DNA of 64,000 bases from Spirometra erinaceieuropaei (GCA_902702965.1 CACRXP010000168.1:738682-802681); one strand, 5' to 3'. Shown: positions 34,641-46,699, counted from the first letter of the stretch. Translations and numbers: made by a program. The notes: generated from the sequence alone by a model not told the origin.

Positions 34641-36183
34641 GACTCCCAGATAAACTGATGGGGGCTGGCCACCAAGAGGTCATCAGTGTAGGCGCAAACA
34701 AAGGGTAGGCCACGTAAGACATGGTCGATAAACCTCTGGAACGTTTGAGCAACATAACGAAGACCGAACGGCTTGCGGATGAAGCGAAGAGACCGAAGGG
34801 TGTAGTGACGGCAGTTTTAGGGATGTCCTCAGGAAAGACTGGAATCTGATGAAAAGCCCGCTCCAGGCCAATCTTCAAGACGGTCGCTTTGCCTAGAAGG
34901 GTTCTTGTGAAATCTTGAAGATAAGGCACAGGGTACCGATCAGGAGTGGTGACGTTGTTCGGGGCACAAAAGTCGCCACAGGCCCTCCGGGGGCGGACAC
35001 CCAGAGGGTCTCCGACAGTCGAATTATTCCCAGTTGCAGCATGTATTCAAACGCTGCCTTCGCGGCCTGAAAACGGGCCGGTGCCAGTCGTCTAGGCCGA
35101 GCGAACACAGGAGGACCTGAGGTGATGATATAGTGCACAATCCCATGTCGAACTTCGCGCTACGAAACTGGGCTTGATTATGTTGGGGTGTTTAAGGAAC
35201 AGTTTTTGAAAGAGACTCACAATATCTGTATCTAAGACAGATAAGTTCTTGGGGGTAAAAATGGGAGTTAATCTGTGAACGGAGAGACCTGTTGTACGGT
35301 CTAGGAGTCGGGATCGTCGACAGTCAAAACGATGATCGGACTTTGCTAGAAAGTCCAAAACGAGGATTGTATGAGGGACATCGCATTTAAAAAAATCCAA
35401 GGGAGAGACCGACAAAGGGACAGGCAGTCAAAAGTTGGATTGGGGGAACAGTTTGCAGTTTGGAAGTGAAAACCAGGACTAGGGGAGTGACGCTTGGCTG
35501 GAGTGGAAAGGACAGCATTCATTTGGGCTCCAGGTGCGACCAGAGCCGGAAGAGGCAGAGAAAACGGTCGCGTCTATTCTCTGACTGACTGATTTCCCTG
35601 TTTCAACTTAAAATAGCAGGGCGAGGAACAGCGCCGGACCTCTGCACCGAAATTGGTATGATTTCAACAAATATCGGCGGTTTGGGATGGAGAGCGAGAA
35701 CGACGACAGCGTGCGAGCTGTAGCTTCAGGGAGGCCATCTCATCCGCCGTGGCCGAAATCTGCTTCACCAACTGTTCATTCGCTGTCGATGAGGATGTGG
35801 AGATCTGGGCAACGGAGAGCGGCTGGTGTAGCTGCACCTCTACCATTTCTTTCCCCATTTCGGCTAAGTTTTAACCCGTGAGATCTTGAGAACCAGACGT
35901 CAAAAAGGTTTTGAAAATCTGCAGGTAAACGCCCATGAAACATCCTCCTCGCGGGTCCTTCGTCAATCTGCATGTCTTCAAAGAGAGAACGCATTTGGCG
36001 AAAAAGTCCTGAGGGCTTTTGGTCACCCAGTGATTCCTCCTGGTGGTAACGCTGTCGGCCAGATTCAGCACTAAGTTGAAGGACTTCCGCTGGGAAGAGA
36101 AGTATCTTCATGTATACAATATAAAGATGCATAATTTTCAATCGAATGAGTGAAAGAAAGCATTTCTTTTCTATGTTTTGCAT
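34640..36183 (-). mobile_element. second Ty3/Gypsy copy: gag, protease region and RT start
   Basis: Minus strand from 36,183. Gag: SLGDQKPSGLFRQMRSLFED (about 36,035-35,975). Protease-adjacent region: DFLAKSDHRFDCRRSRLLDR and LSVLDTDIVSLFQKLFLKHP (35,370-35,170). RT: PYLQDFTRTLLGKATVLKIG, FHQIPVFPEDIPKTAVTTP (34,925-34,810), ending with AYTDDLLVA, an intact-looking catalytic YxDD-type box at about 34,690-34,660. Immediately after it, instead of the rest of RT, a second gag segment (SLGDRKPS) begins and leads into the copy at 31.65-34.64 kb. The two copies are fused in the same orientation. Confidence 0.82.
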
Positions 36184-36208
36184 GAAATATATTTGAATTT
36201 ATAAAACC
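36110..36208. mobile_element. small fragment of the palindromic MITE arm
   Basis: TGAGTGAAAGAAAGCATTTC then TTTTGCATGAAATATATTTG match the inner arm of the family (compare about 29,205-29,265). Only about 100 bases remain, at the 5' edge of the Gypsy gag. Confidence 0.5.
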
Positions 36209-38030
36209 AGGAGGTCAAATATGAGTGCATTCATTCGAGGGATAGCCCTTGCGGGGAAAACCGTTACAATTTTGTCGTATTTCGTCAGCTCTCTGGTAGC
36301 GTTGGCAAAAGAAAAGGTTGATATGATGCAGATGAAATAGATTTCTGAAACATGTTGCCAGAATTCGGGTAAAGGAAAATTGACGGCATGAAGAGAATGG
36401 GTGGGTACATCAAGTTGTTGGTCGGAGAGAGACATAATAAGCAAGATAGAGATGGCAAAGTATCGAGACAATTCGTGAGAAAATCAGAAGTAAATGGAAT
36501 AAAAATTTACAAGTAAATGTCGTACGTTAGATGGCATTCAATATGACAGAAAAGGAACAAAGTTTGCTTTAACACAGGGGGTTACCTGTGTCGTAAATGC
36601 ACTTGTTTTCACGAATTAACCAACCGTATCTCACGAGCTCTGCGTAATAAAAGCCGTAAGTAAAACCGATTGGTAAATAAAATTAATACTCAAAGCGTCA
36701 AATAACCTGACAGTCGAGCATGCAAAAGAAGTAGGGGTTGTCCTGCAGAATTGCATCTGTCACGTTAAAACAGGCCGTTCAGCAAAATAAAGCGTGACGA
36801 GACTGTCAATGGTTAATTAGCCTGGCATCGCGGCACATCTGCACGAAAAGGTACAGCGAAAGTTCAGAAGACGAAGATGCGATCACTGGAAGAAGAAAGT
36901 GTTCAGAAACGTCTGAGCCGGTCGCGGTCTATCGGGGGCCGGAGACAATACAGACCACTTCGTGCTTGCGCACGGTATTGAAGATCGGTGCACCGACCAA
37001 AGTATGCATGCAAGCTTGTGAACGCAGGTCCTCGGTCTCTGAAATTTAGTAGTCGAAATTACTGTACCAAAAGTCGGAATACCAACGGAGCTATCCCAGT
37101 GAATATCCTTCCTATTGATTAGTAGTATCTATCCTGAAACAAGGTTTTATTCCAGCGGTCGCTTCTACTTCTCATCGACTAATTACCGGAAGTCGCATCC
37201 TCGCTTGTATCGGTCACTCGTATCGTTAGTTGCGTATACGTTGTGGCCTAGCACAGGAAAGTTCTTGCAGAAAACTACTCTCTTCTTTTTTGGAGGAACG
37301 CCTAGCCTCGAATCACCTGCTAGGCGAACGTAAATACTACTGACAGTATTTTAGTAGGCGAATATTGTGAAGTTAAAAATGTCAGTGCCCGGCAAGTTTT
37401 TATAATCGGGTCAAATGAAAGACGCACACTTGCCAAAACACCTATTCAGTGTGTGAGTCAGGTAGTTTTCTGTGGAAATTCCAAATTGATTGCGTACGAA
37501 ATTCTGCCTAAGCAGTCAGCATTTGGTTGATTACGTACGTTTCATTAGACTGGGTGTGCGTAACTTGACCCAAATGTGATCAAACTCACAACTCTCGGTC
37601 CGTGCCCCTTAGCGCAGGTTGTTAGAGCGTTGGCTATACTCACGGCCTGCCCTTGCTGTCGTAGTGCCAAAGTCCCTTCGAGACCGCCGAACTTTTCATA
37701 CATTGGTCAAATGCGTTCATGAATAGTCGATTTTGAACGCAAACCAACGCGAAAACCTGGCCTAAGGAATAATAACGCCGAAAGACAAGGACGGTGATTA
37801 CAGCAATGAGACATACCCTCAAGTGCAAAATACTAATTTAAAAAGACGCATTTATAGCAAAGCCATACTACCGTCATAGGGATACAAAAAAATCCCAGTT
37901 ATCGATGCCTGTTTCATTCGAGAGAAATGATGCAAAGTCAGTCTTTAATTATTTTGCCCTTTACAAACAACTTCGTTTTTTAAAAAGTCATTAAGGAAAA
38001 CGCCAATCAGGACGGCTATATAAGAGAACA
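36209..38030. other. unassigned DNA with a possible tRNA-like fragment
   Basis: No gene recognised. At 37,606-37,640 the sequence CCCCTTAGCGCAGGTTGTTA then GAGCGTTGG resembles the 5' half of a tRNA (box A with D-arm); no box B follows, so it is a pseudo-tRNA or SINE head at most. Confidence 0.35.
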
Positions 38031-38971
38031 TTATGTGTGACGGAAAATAAAGGTCCAGATCTTGAGATACTGTGAAACTTTCGAATGTGCCTGCTTATGG
38101 AGAAGGGGTGCCTGGTTGTTGTTAAACCTGGCAATGTTTCTGCACAAGATCTGGCAGTCGAGACCGTCGAGCTACTCCTGAGAAGGAAATACAAAGAAAC
38201 GGAGAGTCGTCTTGGACATGCCCAAGTCCTTCAGCTCTAAAGTTCTGTCTCCCGACGCACTTCACGTTTGACGGAACAATCTACGAGCAGGTGAGGGGAA
38301 AGCCAATGGGCTCGCCGATTTCGGGATTCCTCGCCGAGGCGGTCCTACAGCGGTTAGAATAACTGGTCTTCCAACAACACAGACCGAAATTCTGAGTTCG
38401 GTGTGCGTAGGATAACTTCGTCGTAATCGAACGGGATCAGGCGCTAACGTCTAAAGACCGTCTCAACACCGTCTTCCAGGACAAGCAATTAACGATGGAG
38501 GGGGAAAAAAATAACCTGCTGGCCTTCCTTGATGTCCTCGTCTGTTGCGAAAATTGTGGTGGCCTAAAGAGCATAGTGTTCAGGAAAGCGACGAATGTGA
38601 AACAAATACTGAACTTCAACGGCAACCACCCAATCAGCCACAGACGCAGTTTCGCAAGGACGCTACATCGGCGTGTTGAGGCGCACTGCAGTGAATCGGA
38701 AGACAAGGTTGTCGAATCCCAATATCTTCGGCGGGTTTTCAGAGAAAATGGGTATCCGCGCAACTTCGTCAATCGGTGCATGCGCAAACGAGACGGGCGA
38801 CAAAAACGTACCGAATCAAAATTCTGGCGAGCGATTCCGTACATCAAGAACGCCTCCGAGGCCGTTAGTCGCCTTCTAACACTACTCGGGGCGGGAGTTG
38901 CACACAGACCGAAGGCCACCATAATACGTCAGGTGATGAGACCAAAAGACCCACTTCAACGGCAAAACTGA
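38030..38971 (+). mobile_element. Penelope-like element, RT region
   Basis: Plus strand. HFTFDGTIYEQVRGKPMGSP then ISGFLAEAVLQRLE (about 38,260-38,360) is the RT palm. The catalytic box that should read YVDD is damaged (CVR, stop, DNFVVIERD, about 38,400-38,430). NNLLAFLDVLV (about 38,510) and KATNVKQILNFNGNHPISH (about 38,588-38,640) follow. Then come RVFRENGYPRNFVNRCMRKR (about 38,737-38,795) and FWRAIPYIKNASEAVSRLL, ending with KATIIRQVMRPKDPLQRQN at the stop near 38,971. The last 158 codons are one open frame, the best-preserved mobile-element frame in the window. GIY-YIG is not reached: the sequence passes into a MITE fragment. Sequence type differs from the element at 10-11 kb. Confidence 0.87.
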
Positions 38972-38984
38972 AAGACACACGTTG

Positions 38985-39306
38985 TCCTCGAAAAATATTT
39001 GAAGAAGATATAATTTGCTACCAAAAAACTAAGGCCACAAATAATCCTATGCGTGTTTTCCATAAACGTCAACTGATTCCACAAAATCCCTAGAAATAAG
39101 CGTAACAAATCCAAACAACTTAAGTAGTCATTTGCTGCTTGGTGTCATTTTTGAAGGCGGTCGTAAAGGTGCTCATTTGCAAGCCGTCATCCTGACGTGA
39201 CTGAACTATCTTCGGGTATACGGAACGATTATCAGTAGTACAAGCCCAACTAACAATTCCTTTCTAATCTAGCACATATTTTAGAATTCCAGGTAGAATT
39301 TCACCA
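38985..39306. mobile_element. right-arm fragment of the palindromic MITE
   Basis: AACTTAAGTAGTCATTTGCT (39,117), CGTCATCCTGACGTGACTGA and AGAATTCCAGGTAGAATTTC match the right arm; the last bases of the terminus are degraded. The left arm is absent; the fragment begins just after the end of the Penelope-like coding frame. Confidence 0.6.
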
Positions 39307-40963
39307 GCAAAATTAGGTATGATTTCCAACTGCGAATAGCGCCGGTTTAGGCTTCTTGATTTGCATTTGAACATGCTTTATAGGTCTGATACATTAGTTC
39401 GGACAGTGTTTGAGGATTTACCAGGTAGACTCTGTCTGTATCTACATAATGCCCTGTACCTGTTAGTAGTTCAAAGCGCTTCCAGCTTAGCTGCCTTAAA
39501 GTTGCAGGAATAATCAGGAATTTGAAGTAGGAGGTGCCTTAGAAACGATGTAATTCATCGTTTTTGGGACAAATCTGTCTAATTTACCCAATAAGAGATG
39601 GCACAGTAAAACACGGGTGCTATTGACCACTCAAGTTTGAGGAACCAGGCGATGGCTCTGTACTTCCATGCATTTTGGGAAGAACATTATTGTCTCCTCC
39701 GACGCGTCAAGAGAAGGAATCCTTCCGTAGCCAACACCCCAGAAGCCATTTAAATCAGTGATAGTTTTACTGTTTTGCACATAGTTTTAAAAAACGCCTT
39801 GCCTAAACAGAAATTTAAGACGCATCTGCAGTAGCCAGGAAATGCGATTTACAGAGATTGTCGTGCTAGCTGGAGTCATGGGCACCATAACCTTCAGGCC
39901 GGGTCCACATGGAAAGGGGAGAAAATTGATGTCTGTAGAGAGAGACAACATTGTATTCTGTACAGAATGAATGAAGAGTAGGCTGGAGCATCTTGGCAGC
40001 CGGACAGAGGCACGGGTCCGGCGGTGCAAGAGCATACGCTGAGGCAGGCGTCAAAACGCCCTAAGCAAGGGCATGTCTTCGATGGCCTTGAAGTTGATTG
40101 GCCGGTTCGGAGAGTTGTGATTGGCCGAGAAGCAAACCGGTGCTTCTTGGCATGCGCGACTAGGCGCGTTGTTGCAAGATTAACTGGGAATTCAAATGAA
40201 TCGGGGTGCTGTGGTGTAGTAAGAGGAAGTAGCTTTGCCCTACGAAAATATAAAAAGTCACTCATTACCTTGCATAGCAGTCTGTCGCTCCGATCATACA
40301 GACCCCGCTATGAGACCCGCAGTCCAAATCAATGGTACTCAAAGTCACTCGAAGCATGCTAAATGGTGACACGATAAACACGGCGCCGTCCCATAGCTTC
40401 CGGCGTAGAGGTAGAGTCTACTTCCCATGCATCTGTCTTTTTGGTTTTTTGCTCCTTAAGGCAGTTCTGCCCCAGACCACAACACAATAAATCACTCAAA
40501 GCGTCTCTTTCACCCACAAGTTACAAGGACTCAAAAACACCGATGATAGGCTGAAGTGCAAATGTGTAAGCAGTGCAGGGTTAGCAAAGGAAAATTTCCA
40601 GGGAGACTGTCTGGGGCAAAAACCAGGGTCAGGTTAGTTTGATTATTTGGAGAGGGGTTCATTACGCAGCAATTATTGCCTGAAGTTAGAGTCACGTGGG
40701 GATAAGTTAATATCTTTCAATTTACAGTTTGGCGACTAAAAGATGCAAGTACGAGGATGCAACATGCGGAGGGTAGGCCCCTAGGCATAACAGTTGCAAA
40801 CATTGAGACGCATAGAATGTAATTGCAGATGATCATGATTTCCAGTACAAAATGCGAACTCGGACGAAATTTCCCACGGTATCTTCGTCTAGTCTAACCT
40901 GCATTGAAAGAGGAACGTGATATCGAGAAGAACGGATACTACGTTCTACCTGCTGAGCAGTTA
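39307..40963. other. unassigned DNA
   Basis: Overlapping open frames occur on both strands at 39,787-40,362, the longest 123 codons (minus), but none shows a motif I recognise and there is no splice support. Otherwise nothing seen. Confidence 0.35.
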
Positions 40964-41958
40964 CAGTGCGTGACCTATCTCATGAAATGTTGGCTGAAAT
41001 TCTGAAATGCGTTTTCGATTAGGAAGGATTACTTGGTCGCGGTTGTGATACTGATTATCGTAAGACATACTCTTATAACATTTTGGACTCGGCAGGATGT
41101 CGGCCTTTAAAGGCGCTTCTTTTCAATCTCCTGTTGAAAGCGTGCTCGGTAAAAAATGACTACTTATGTAGCATGCGTTTTTTCCATTGATTTTCGATGG
41201 TCTTGGAAATTCAAATATGTTTTATAAAAATCACAAACAAAAATGTGCTTTCTTTTAATCAATCGATAGAGAATTACGTCTTCTTTATATTTTATACTTA
41301 AGGAAGGAGTATAATTTGGTTTTAAAAAAGTTTCTACTTATGAGACTTTTTAAGACCGCGATATGTCCATTCACATAGCATCGTACCTGGCCGCTTACCA
41401 CTGCTCCTCATGAAATGTACAGCATAGTCCGCATCCATTGCACAATTTTTTTGACCCTGTATGATATCTCTTTAATGACATAGAATATTATGGGATTTTC
41501 TTTACGCGGAACGCATGCACCTTGTAGAGTGTAATCACTAAGCGCTAATTCAACTAATGATCGGGCTCCACATTTTTCGGCAATTAGAAAACTTTTTTAA
41601 AACCTAATTATACTCCTTCCTTAAGTATAAAATACAAAGAAGACGTAATTCTCTATTGATTGATTAAAAGAAAGCACATTTTTGTTTGTGATTTCTATAA
41701 AAAATATTAGAATTTCCGAGACCATCGAAAATCAATGGAAAAAATGCATGCTACATAAGTAGTCATTTTTTACCAAGCACGCTTCCTACAGGAGATTGAA
41801 AAGAAGCGCCTTTAAAAGCCGACATCCTGCCGAGTCCAAAATGTTATAAGAGTATGCCTTACGATAATCAGTATCACAACCGCGACCAAGTAATCCTTCC
41901 TAATCGAAAACGCATTTCAGAATTTCAGCCAACATTTCATGGGATAGGTCATGCACTG
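40964..41958. mobile_element. palindromic MITE, subfamily B, best-preserved copy
   Basis: TA then CAGTGCGTGACCTATCTC at the left; GGATAGGTCATGCACTG then TA at the right. Arms of about 380 bases (40,964-41,345 and 41,580-41,958) are nearly perfect reverse complements: about three mismatches in the outer 140 bases, roughly 96-97% over the whole arm. The loop of about 230 bases has no coding potential. Low divergence between the arms suggests the most recent insertion, or recent arm conversion, in the window. TA target and CAGT ends fit the Tc1/mariner superfamily; the transposase would be supplied by another element. Confidence 0.9.
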
Positions 41959-43165
41959 TACGTTAACAATCAGAAGTGGGGTGAAAAACCGATAGGATAG
42001 CCACTGCTGAGCCAAGTGAGATCCAGCCGCTGTCAGATAGCGTAGGCCGAGGGCGTTTTGGAGTCAGGCCATTCAGGAAGACGCCAGCCTGCCCCTAAAA
42101 TAGAAGTTTGACAACTGTGCACAGGGGGGGGGGCTCAAAGCTTGAAACTCCAAAGGTCGAGTCATGCGAAGCTGTCGAAGGCAGAGTAGAAACCGGCCGG
42201 ACTTCCAGACTTGGAAAGGAAGAGATTCTGAACGAAGTTGATGTAACCACCAAGGTTTCCGAATATTAATTCCACTAACTAGGAAACAGTTCCCATTGTC
42301 ATTAGTGCCTAACAATACTGCCTCGACAGAGACAGGAATATAATGAAATCGCTAGGGCTACTAGTAGTTGTGCCAATGATTATGGCAATCGTAGACGGTC
42401 TAGCATCCATATAGTATCACTGGGATATTCACAAAGTAAGACGGTCTTCTCGCGCTTCTTAGTGCCACTCAGCAGACGCAAATATAGAAACTAATTTGCC
42501 CAGTCAGTCCGTCAATACCACTTCTGCTAAGGTATGACTGGAGAGTCTTTTTTCTTTCAAGAAACAGACATTTCCCTGTTTTCTTCGCGAAGCCTTCTGC
42601 TCAGTTTTGCTTAGTCAGTCACGAGGTAATTTGCAACCGATAGTATGTCCATCAACCAGGCACCCCACACTGGGAAACCTACGGGAAGCCGTTACATCAT
42701 CACTAAATCCCACGCCGAGGAGATCATGACAACTTAAAATGAACCCTACACCGGGTTTGCAGTAGACATATCACACACGCGCACTTACTCATACGTGACT
42801 GGGTTTCAGCCCAGTTCTGTGCAAAATGATGACAGCTTTTTAGGTTCTACAGGGGAAGAGCCTCTAGCGGGGTAACAGGGCAATTTGCACAATAATCTAA
42901 CTTAGAAAACTGATAAACCAAATTAACATGCTTAATTTGATTCGCGTAGCTGCTGCTTCCCCATGTTCGTCTCTTCAACCGTACAAAAACTAATTTAAAT
43001 GTGAGAAGCGCGCGGACATGGAAGAGCAGGCGATGATGGAAGATAAGGAGTGATGTCCCCTTATGATACTGTTGCGAGAAAACAGTACTTCTTTCCGGAG
43101 AACTGACGGAGAGGTGGTGAGGGGGAAGTCAAAAACACTAATAAGTATCGAGGAGGGACGACAGA
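41959..43165. other. unassigned DNA
   Basis: Contains a run of ten G at 42,124-42,133. No gene, repeat family or motif recognised. Confidence 0.35.
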
Positions 43166-43169
43166 GAAT

Positions 43170-43402
43170 GCGGGTAGATTGATACAGCACTGTTTCGGGC
43201 TTATTCTGCCTTCATTCAGCCAATCATAACCCTGACCACCAGCAGCTGAGACCAGAAACACAAACATGCGCACAGACGCACCTGGCGCAGTCGGTCCACC
43301 ACTGAGGCCTACCAGATGGGTCATAAGCACTTCATCGAACCGAAGTTCATCAGTGAATCGCCACCTGTCATTCTCTGTCGCTGCAGATCGGGTATTTATC
43401 AA
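43170..43402 (+). repeat. dispersed repeat family B, copy 2
   Basis: Matches 18,917-19,117 from GGGTAGATTGATACAGCAC to TCTCTGTCGCTGCAGATCGG, with about 30 extra bases (CATTCAGCCAATCATAACCC and neighbours) near 43,215. Confidence 0.75.
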
Positions 43403-44064
43403 TCAGGTATGGGCGCTGACTTATAATCGAGTTAGTCGTGGACCGCCCTAGGCATCGGTAAGCAACTGTATTCTCTCAACTCTGATTGGGCGAAATTAAT
43501 CGATAACTCCTGGTCGGGTATGACGGGTATAGGTGGGCATGCACGCTACCCACATGGTATGGCCTATGCTCCTCAATGATGGCGTTAGTGGGCCCTCGTG
43601 GACGCCATCGCCGGTGGATACTTGGAGTCAATTTCTGTCTTCATATCCAACGGCTATTCCCTAAAGTGACCTCTGGCATTCTCACGCATGTGAGGGGTGT
43701 GTGCTACTGAATGGGTAGTGCCTTTCTGCCAATGACTGACTGGCCAACCAGCCTTTGAAGAGTGATGGTCCAGGCAAATGTGTAACACTTCTCGCCCCCA
43801 AGGTTTGTGAACGTCTACCATGCCACGTAGCACCCTGGTGTGTGCTGCAGTTCACCAGTAAATGTTTTTGCACTCCCCTTGGAGATACAGGTTGTGCGCA
43901 TGGCCGCTCAGGGGGCGTGAAGTGGAGCGCTCAGGTGTGGGTTCGGCCGCGTCATCCACATGAACTCTCCCCACCCCCGGTCTTATGGACTCTGTCTTGA
44001 CAAGAAGCGAAGGTGGGGGAGGAGAATGTACGGTAGATGCTGCACACGTCCACATTCACTTTTA
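43403..44064. other. unassigned, moderately GC-rich flank of the inverted duplication
   Basis: No recognised gene. Short open frames on both strands at 43,680-44,055 lack motifs. The left arm of the large inverted repeat begins at the end of this stretch. Confidence 0.35.
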
Positions 44065-44221
44065 ACCGACGATTTGTTAACAAAGCGTCTTTGCTCCGGT
44101 GAGTAACGAGTGATTATGTGTCAAACCGTTCCAGATGCCAATCTGACATTCCGGTGAGTTGATAGGAACCGAGAATTGACGGTCTATTGAACAGACACCG
44201 AAATGTGCACATGTTTAAATT

Positions 44222-44452
44222 ATGACAGATGGGCTCTCACCGATCAGGTTACGGAACGTGCTCGTTCCATTGTGCATTGGAGCTCATTCTAGAACACTCA
44301 CGGGTCTCCCTTATCTTTGTCGATACCATCCCATTGACATCTAACATGAGTCGTTGTACGACTGCTTGCAAGGGTTCTAATGCGAGCCCCAAGGCACAAT
44401 GGAATGAGCACGTTCCCTAACCTGATCGATGAGCACCCATCTGTCCTAGCTG
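44222..44452. mobile_element. small foldback element (left arm)
   Basis: Inverted termini of about 60 bases: ATGACAGATGGGCTCTCACC at 44,222 and its counterpart ending GAGCACCCATCTGTC at 44,450, both followed inward by the GATCAGGTTACGGAACGTGC module. The matching copy in the right arm is at about 62,446-62,673. The module is shared with the flanks of the SINEs at 18.5, 19.4 and 29.7 kb. Confidence 0.75.
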
Positions 44453-44477
44453 ATAATCCCGATCACAACCAACAGGA

Positions 44478-44645
44478 TAACGGGCCCGTGGCTCAATGGT
44501 AGATCGCCAAACTTCATGATCAAAGATCGGGGGTTCGAATCTCAAGTGATCAACGCATGGGGCTGGGTATGACCGGCTGATGACGGCAAATAAGCCAGAA
44601 ATGGCCATTCGGGTCTCCCTTGTTTTTTTCGGTACAATATCATAA
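44478..44645 (+). mobile_element. tRNA-derived SINE with clear box A and box B
   Basis: Box A TGGCTCAATGG at 44,489-44,499 and box B GGTTCGAATCT at 44,532-44,542 agree with the RNA polymerase III promoter consensus. The body (GGGGCTGGGTATGACCGGCT then GATGACGGC) and the end TTTTTTTCGGTACAATATC match the other SINEs. The mate in the right arm lies at 62,255-62,412 on the minus strand. Confidence 0.82.
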
Positions 44646-45229
44646 ACATGTTTAACTTTGCAGGTGAGGTTGTTCGTGGCACGGATAATCCAGGCATCTG
44701 TCTCCCGGTTACAAAAAGCCTGCGATAAGCCTCTGGGTTCTTCAGACACGGGCGTTTAACGTGGTCGTGGGGGACTCAGAGCTGCATATTAAACGTTTAG
44801 AAAACGAGTAGTAATGCATCGGTCGGACCAAGCTCTGGCCAATGACGCATTGACAAATCTTGAATAAGAGAAACAGTCGCGCTTGCCACCATATATTTCA
44901 CAATCACAACTATGGCGAATGAAAAGGGCGATGGCTTCGATCGAACTTCACTTAAGGTAGAGTCATCGTGTCGACTGCACGCGAGAAAAGCAATGAACGT
45001 GGATTGATGAAAAATGACCCTGTCCTGAAGTATGAGGACAACCAAATACCAGGTCGGGGCAAAACTTCGGAAGAACTTACGATTAACGCCATTTTTACGG
45101 TTTTTTTCCTGAAGTTTTCGCCCATTTTTGCATGTTTACGGTTTTCTTGATGTTTTTATCCATACTTACACTTCTGATAAAGCTTTTTATAACTTTGCAT
45201 AATGTGCTTCAATCGCAACTTTATTCCCA

Positions 45230-45870
45230 TACTTCGGATATCTTTGAACTAAAACCAGCTTCGAATCCTGATTCGCTATTGTTGAAAACGAGGATTTTCG
45301 ATTTAGGAAGCTGCAAAGGAGATCTTTGATCCCGAAGACGAAGGGATCGTCCATGACATCACTGTATTCCGTTGGTACGAGCGTATTAACTCTAGCGACA
45401 TCAGCTTGGAGGATCAGCCTCTTTCTTGTCGACCGTCAGGATTGAAAAATGAGGACTTGCTTTGCAGCCATGAATATGAACTGTCATCGAGCACTCGTGA
45501 TTTGGGAGCGGTACTGGAAGTCGATCACTAAACGATCTGGAGACCTTACTTTGTCCATAAGAAACCATTAGAAGACCTTCATTAGCTGACCAGAGCAAAA
45601 TCCAATCAGTGCGTTGAAATTTGTTGTCAGTCGTTGCAAAACCCTCAGAACGATCAATTCTGGAGGCGCATTGTGACGTCTGATGAGAAATGAGTTAACC
45701 TGCTCAACCGCAACCGAAAACAAAAGCGGGTACCAAGAGGTCAGGCTCCTCCATCACTCCCACTTCGGCAAAAATGTGCTTCAGTTTGCGTTTGGCACCA
45801 ACCTATTACTTCCAGGTTGTCTCTGAGGCCACCCCTGAGCGTCGTTGAGGAAAAAAAGTTTGCAAGTAGG
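45230..45870 (+). mobile_element. mariner-like transposase remnant (left arm)
   Basis: Plus strand, several stops. N-terminal DNA-binding part: EIFDPEDEGIVHDITVFRW then YERINSSDISLEDQPLSCRP (about 45,325-45,440), the linker-and-second-HTH pattern of mariner transposases. Catalytic start: FWRRIVTSDEK followed by a stop in place of Trp (about 45,660-45,695); the Asp is the first acidic residue of the DDE/D triad. PRGQAPPSLP follows (about 45,737). The C-terminal half is replaced or unreadable. Confidence 0.75.
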
Positions 45871-46059
45871 ATCATGCACAGCACATGCAGTTTATGCGAA
45901 AATTATCGACGAGAGGTTACATTCAAAATGTCCAGGTGCTCTTCTGCAGCCTCCATCGTCTTCTAGAAACTCAGTAGCCACTTGGAGTAAAGAACCGTTG
46001 CGAAGACGAGGGGATAAGTAATAATCTTGCCCCTAGCGCTTTTTCGCCGTTTCCAAGTG

Positions 46060-46515
46060 AACTTCAAATACCTGCTATTAAAACTATATATTCCTCCCAT
46101 CAGGCAGAATAATCCTTTTAATGTTAAGCACACCCATGGGAATAATGAACACATTTTAATATTTCCCTAGACTCTGCTGCGTGTAGTGCACTTACTTTAC
46201 CCCACGGAACCTTTACAAACTTCACAACAAAAGAAGGGCGCAAATCACTATGGCAACATGGCCGCAGTGGGTTGCCACTTCAACAATAACATCTCAACGC
46301 AATAGACAAAACGCATCCGACTGCTTTGAACGATTGATTACATTCTCCCAAATAAGCTGTAAGCACATTCCTAAGCTAGGTAGTTTAGCGCCCCGTTTAC
46401 TCGTTGCGACGCTTCTTATCCTTCGAGGGCGTACTGACATTGTAAGTGGAGGGTGTCGTCAGGTAGCATGATAGAGGGCAAGAACTGAGAGTTAATGTGT
46501 GTGTGTGTGTGTGGT
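46060..46515. repeat. internal duplication in the left arm, block 1, copy 1
   Basis: CTTCAAATACCTGCTATTAA, then CCTCCCATCAGGCAGAATAA and so on, repeated in direct orientation at 47,210-47,675 at about 80-85% identity. Ends in a (GT)n tract at 46,497-46,514. Confidence 0.8.
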
Positions 46516-46699
46516 GCTATTAAAAAGTGACAACGTTTCCACGCGGAAGCGGACGACGAGAAAAAACAGTTTTTCGCTGCATGGGAGATTGTCTTTGAAT
46601 TGCAATCATTCTCAAACGTCTTGAGGGATCCGTTGAACCGGCTCTATCAATTTACCTAAGACGAGTATAGTGGCCAGCCTGTAGTTCTTTTTTTTTCTA

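Noticed and set aside
37606..37640. Functional tRNA gene
   Set aside because: Only a box A and D-arm-like part is present; no anticodon arm, T arm or box B can be found after it.
38437..38922. 161-codon minus-strand frame
   Set aside because: It is the antisense of the Penelope-like RT, whose plus-strand frame has clear family motifs.
44478..44560. True tRNA gene at the SINE head
   Set aside because: Box A and box B fit, but the acceptor stem does not pair and the sequence runs on into the SINE body shared with many other copies.
46497..46514. (GT)n and other short tandem tracts as CRISPR-like or regulatory arrays
   Set aside because: Simple microsatellites without spacers; this is eukaryotic DNA.
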